Shown: positions 61,680-64,000 of the stretch, one piece after another
How positions within the stretch are numbered: position 1 is the stretch's first letter
Layout of the letters: every line of letters starts with the position of its first letter
Origin: a bacterium
GTDB taxonomy: Bacteria > Bacillota > Clostridia > Lachnospirales > Lachnospiraceae
Assembly: GCA_023664305.1 (NCBI GenBank)
Contig: JAMPFT010000001.1
Coordinates: 42,400 to 106,399 of the forward strand
DNA length: 64,000 nt
Direction: 5' to 3'
Translations under genes and position numbers: made by a program
Notes under the pieces: generated by a model
The model's input: the letters and a program-made list of their open reading frames with translations, nothing else
What the model was told of the DNA's origin: nothing
Database searches by the model: none

Positions 61680-63562
61680 AGCAGCGGATTTAAGAATCGG
61701 GAGGGGACCCTGGGGCGCAGCCTGTCACCGGTCAGGTACATGAGCTCCAGGGTTTCTTTCGCCCTCGTCATCGCCACATAGAACAGCCGCCGCTCTTCCT
61801 CCACACAGGACAGATCCGGCATACTGCCGTGCGGAAACATCCTCTCGTTACAGTCCGGTATATAGACACGGTCAAACTCAAGCCCTTTGGAACCGTGGGC
61901 GGTCATCAGCCGGATGCCAAAGCTTTCGTCTCCTGCGGACGGACGCGGCTGTCTCTCCAGCTGCTCCGTATAGCTTTTCTGCATTTCCAGCCAATCCGCC
62001 GCGTTTTTCTGCAACGCGGCATCCTCCTTCAGCCATTCCAGAATTTCCTGCCATTCCTCCCAGAGCTCCGCATCCGTCCTGGCCTTTGCCCGCAGATAGT
62101 CCTCGTATTTTACCGCCTTCAGGATATAATTTACCGCAAGAAGCGGCTTCATCTTTCCTATGTTTTTTAGCTGCGTCTGCAGAAGCCTAAGCTGCTCCGG
62201 CGTCTCTCGCCCCGTCTGCCCGGACAGATATTCCCTCTCACAGTACCTGATCAGTCCCCTGATATCCCCGCTCTCTCCAAACGCCTCCCGCTCCACTCCC
62301 CGAAACGGCTTGTTTATAATGCGCAGAAGCTCCCCCCTGCCTCCGCTTCCGGCCGCAAGCGTCAGATAGGCCATGACATCCTTCACAATGAAATGTTCAT
62401 AGATACTTCTGCTCTTTTCTTTCATCACAAAGGGGATTTTGCTGCTCTTCAGCCTGGCCGCCGCCCTCTGCATACAGGCGTTTGTGCGGAACAAAACGGC
62501 GCAGCTTTTCTGACTCTTTCCGTACTTCTCCCACCATGCCCCGAGCTCCCCGGCCAGACAGGCGTTCTGCTCTTCCTTGTCCGCAAAAGCCCTGATCCGC
62601 AGCACGCCCTCCCCTGCCATATTCTCCTGCCTTCCCGGCGCAGGGCGGAGCGCCTTTAAAAAGCGGCCGCTGTTTTCCCCGATTACGGCAGCCGCCCCGC
62701 TCACAATCCTTCCGCCGCAGCGGTAATTGATATCCAGAAGCAGCCGTCCCGCCTGAAATTCCTCCTCGAACCGCCGCATCAGCTCCGGTTTGGAGCCGCG
62801 GAACCCGTAGATCGACTGATCGTCGTCCCCCACCGCAAAAATATTGTGCGGGACGGCGGAAAGCAGCTTCACCGCTTCATACTGGATCGGATTGATATCC
62901 TGAAATTCGTCGATCAGGATGTGCGAAAAACAGCCCTGCCAGTATTCCCGGACGCTTTGACTGTCCCGCAGCAGATCCCTGCAGGTAAAGAGCATATCGT
63001 CAAAATCGATTCCTCCTGCCCTTTGAACCGAAGCGCCGTATTCCCGGCAGATTTCTTCAAACGCGCCGCGAAACGCCGCCGGAGCCTTATCCGCCGCTCT
63101 TGTCTTATCCTCCGTATTTTTGTAAAAGCTGACGGCGGACAGCATCCGATCGACCTCTCCGCTCATCTCCGCAGGATCGGTGCCGTCGGACTTATCAGTA
63201 TATTTTTTCAGGACAGGAATCATCAGATTTCTTTTTTGAACGCCGGTCAGCAGTCTCAGCTGAGAATGTCCTGCAGACCTTTGCAGAATATGATAAAAGA
63301 CAGAATGAAAAGTTCCGAAATTGACGGGATAAAGCTGTTTTGACATCTTCCGGAAGCGCCGCTGCATGGAGACGGCGGCCTCTTTTGTAAAGGTGACCGC
63401 CAGAATCCGCTCCGGCGGCGTTCCCTGCTCCAGAAGAAAAAGGATGCGGTTTGTGATGGTGAGGGTTTTCCCGGAGCCGGGGCCCGCCAGCAAAAGAAGC
63501 GGCCCCTCTCCCCAGGTCACAGCTCTTCGCTGCGCTTCGTTCAGCGCGGTCAGATCAGGCAT
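61577..63562 (-). CDS. UvrD/PcrA-like superfamily 1 DNA helicase
   Basis: A 661-residue ATP-dependent 3'-5' helicase of usual UvrD length. It has the Q motif and Walker A (LNEAQRRAVTWGEG, AGPGSGKTLTITN), the DEFQD box (ILIDEFQDINPIQYEA), GDDDQSIYGFRGSKPEL, LLDINYRCGG, TAHGSKGLEFDRVYIP and VAMTRAKETLELMY. The start at 63562 overlaps the gltX stop by 13 bases; a longer upstream frame is rejected. The last 33 residues are mostly Ser, Tyr and Asn, encoded opposite the acidic tail of the DUF1292 gene. The role is likely DNA repair or replication restart. Confidence 0.93.
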   Translation of the reverse strand: MPDLTALNEAQRRAVTWGEGPLLLLAGPGSGKTLTITNRILFLLEQGTPPERILAVTFTKEAAVSMQRRFRKMSKQLYPVNFGTFHSVFYHILQRSAGHSQLRLLTGVQKRNLMIPVLKKYTDKSDGTDPAEMSGEVDRMLSAVSFYKNTEDKTRAADKAPAAFRGAFEEICREYGASVQRAGGIDFDDMLFTCRDLLRDSQSVREYWQGCFSHILIDEFQDINPIQYEAVKLLSAVPHNIFAVGDDDQSIYGFRGSKPELMRRFEEEFQAGRLLLDINYRCGGRIVSGAAAVIGENSGRFLKALRPAPGRQENMAGEGVLRIRAFADKEEQNACLAGELGAWWEKYGKSQKSCAVLFRTNACMQRAAARLKSSKIPFVMKEKSRSIYEHFIVKDVMAYLTLAAGSGGRGELLRIINKPFRGVEREAFGESGDIRGLIRYCEREYLSGQTGRETPEQLRLLQTQLKNIGKMKPLLAVNYILKAVKYEDYLRAKARTDAELWEEWQEILEWLKEDAALQKNAADWLEMQKSYTEQLERQPRPSAGDESFGIRLMTAHGSKGLEFDRVYIPDCNERMFPHGSMPDLSCVEEERRLFYVAMTRAKETLELMYLTGDRLRPRVPSRFLNPLLYSSSMSTSSSNSQLSRYSSNASETFSYSSSSEM

Positions 63563-64000
63563 TTCTGTAATTTCTCGATTCCTTTGCGGATTCTCTTTAA
63601 CGACTCCTCTTTTCCCAGCGCCTCCATGATCTCGGTGGCCCCGGCGGGGGTCGTCTGCTTTCCGGACACCGCGGTGCGCACCGGCCACATCACATAGCCG
63701 TTCTTCACGCCCTTTTCCTCCACATACTTCACCAGCGTCTGATACAGCCCGTCATTGCTGTAATCCTCCTGCGCCTCCAGCCGGGGCAGCAGCTCCGTCA
63801 GCACCTCCAGGGAAGAAGCGCTGTTTGTCTTCATCTTTTTATGGGTATACATTTCCACATCATACTCCGGCAGCTCCCGGAAGAAATCCACATGCCCTTC
63901 GATATCGGGAAAGACCTCGATCCTCGTCTTCACCATCCCGGCAATCTTTTGCAGATCCAGGCTCTCCGGCAGCGCCGCCTTCAGGTAAGGCTCTGCCATC
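63550..64000 (-). CDS. gltX: Glutamyl-tRNA synthetase, C-terminal part (5' end beyond window)
   Basis: 150 codons of an open frame that continues past base 64000. The visible part is the anticodon-binding end: GMVKTRIEVFPDIEGHVDFF, the SLEVLTELLPRLEAQEDYSN stretch and NGYVMWPVRTAVSGKQTTPA followed by GATEIMEALGKEESLKRI. These match the C-terminal domains of GltX. It overlaps the helicase start by 13 bases, so the helicase is probably translated from the same message. Confidence 0.9.
   Translation of the reverse strand, partial: MAEPYLKAALPESLDLQKIAGMVKTRIEVFPDIEGHVDFFRELPEYDVEMYTHKKMKTNSASSLEVLTELLPRLEAQEDYSNDGLYQTLVKYVEEKGVKNGYVMWPVRTAVSGKQTTPAGATEIMEALGKEESLKRIRKGIEKLQKCLI

Overview
The window looks like chromosome from a moderately GC-rich anaerobic gut Firmicute, most likely a Lachnospiraceae (Clostridia). 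The evidence is strong AGGAGG-type ribosome binding sites, sigma-A promoters with 17-bp spacers, a phosphorolytic mannan cluster of the Roseburia/Ruminococcus type, a GGGtGRT/NifU-like gene pair, and DUF1292, DUF5662 and DUF1015 proteins. The genus assignment is inference. About 50 genes are supported, most on the minus strand. One tRNA (Thr, anticodon CGT) is present. There is no rRNA, CRISPR array, complete prophage or complete insertion sequence.

Layout. 1-5.6 kb: two sigma factor genes (one cut by the window edge) with a probable anti-sigma factor, an AAA ATPase, and a large solute-binding lipoprotein with an internal 14-residue repeat. 5.7-9.4 kb is an AT-richer accessory segment. It holds a frameshifted GtrII-type glucosyltransferase, a pair of facing promoters over one long imperfect hairpin (candidate antisense RNAs), and a zinc-ribbon membrane protein behind a ~600-nt structured leader that ends in an intrinsic terminator. 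That locus is bracketed by two diverged direct repeats. 9.4-11.2 kb: the GGGtGRT protein and an Fe-S scaffold-like protein. 11.4-25.7 kb is a beta-mannan/galactoglucomannan cluster made only of cytoplasmic enzymes: GH2, mannose-6-phosphate isomerase, CE2-like esterase, two GH130 phosphorylases, cellobiose 2-epimerase, GH5, LacI regulator, GH36 and a left-handed beta-helix protein. Its likely flow is deacetylation, galactose removal, phosphorolysis, epimerisation of mannobiose to mannosylglucose and a second phosphorolysis. No transporter is encoded in it.

25.8-34 kb: two GNAT acetyltransferases, topoisomerase III, a PAS-GGDEF(degenerate)-EAL protein, asd and argH. 34.4-36 kb: an ABC ATPase and permease without a binding protein, then tRNA-Thr. 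36-43.7 kb: MscS channel, glycogen branching enzyme, DUF1015, a small conserved protein, serA and serC. 43.7-49.7 kb: an L,D-transpeptidase directly behind leuB-ilvD-ilvB. 49.9-54 kb: yajC, tgt, a VanY-type carboxypeptidase and aroC. 54-64 kb: lactonase-family protein, Cys-rich small protein, DUF5662, a GH13 protein lacking two catalytic Asp residues, CapA-like protein, SH3-NlpC/P60 protein, DUF1292, a UvrD-like helicase and the 3' end of gltX.

A recurring oddity is short-period tandem repeats (about 32-43 bp) in the spacers between genes: downstream of the EAL gene, downstream of asd, before argH, before the epimerase gene, and a palindromic 39-bp array in the leader of the GH13 gene. Two of these arrays appear to incorporate the 3' end of the preceding coding sequence. 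The most unusual items are the antisense RNA module, the zinc-ribbon leader, the palindromic array with its catalytically altered GH13 protein, and the uncharacterised GGGtGRT pair.
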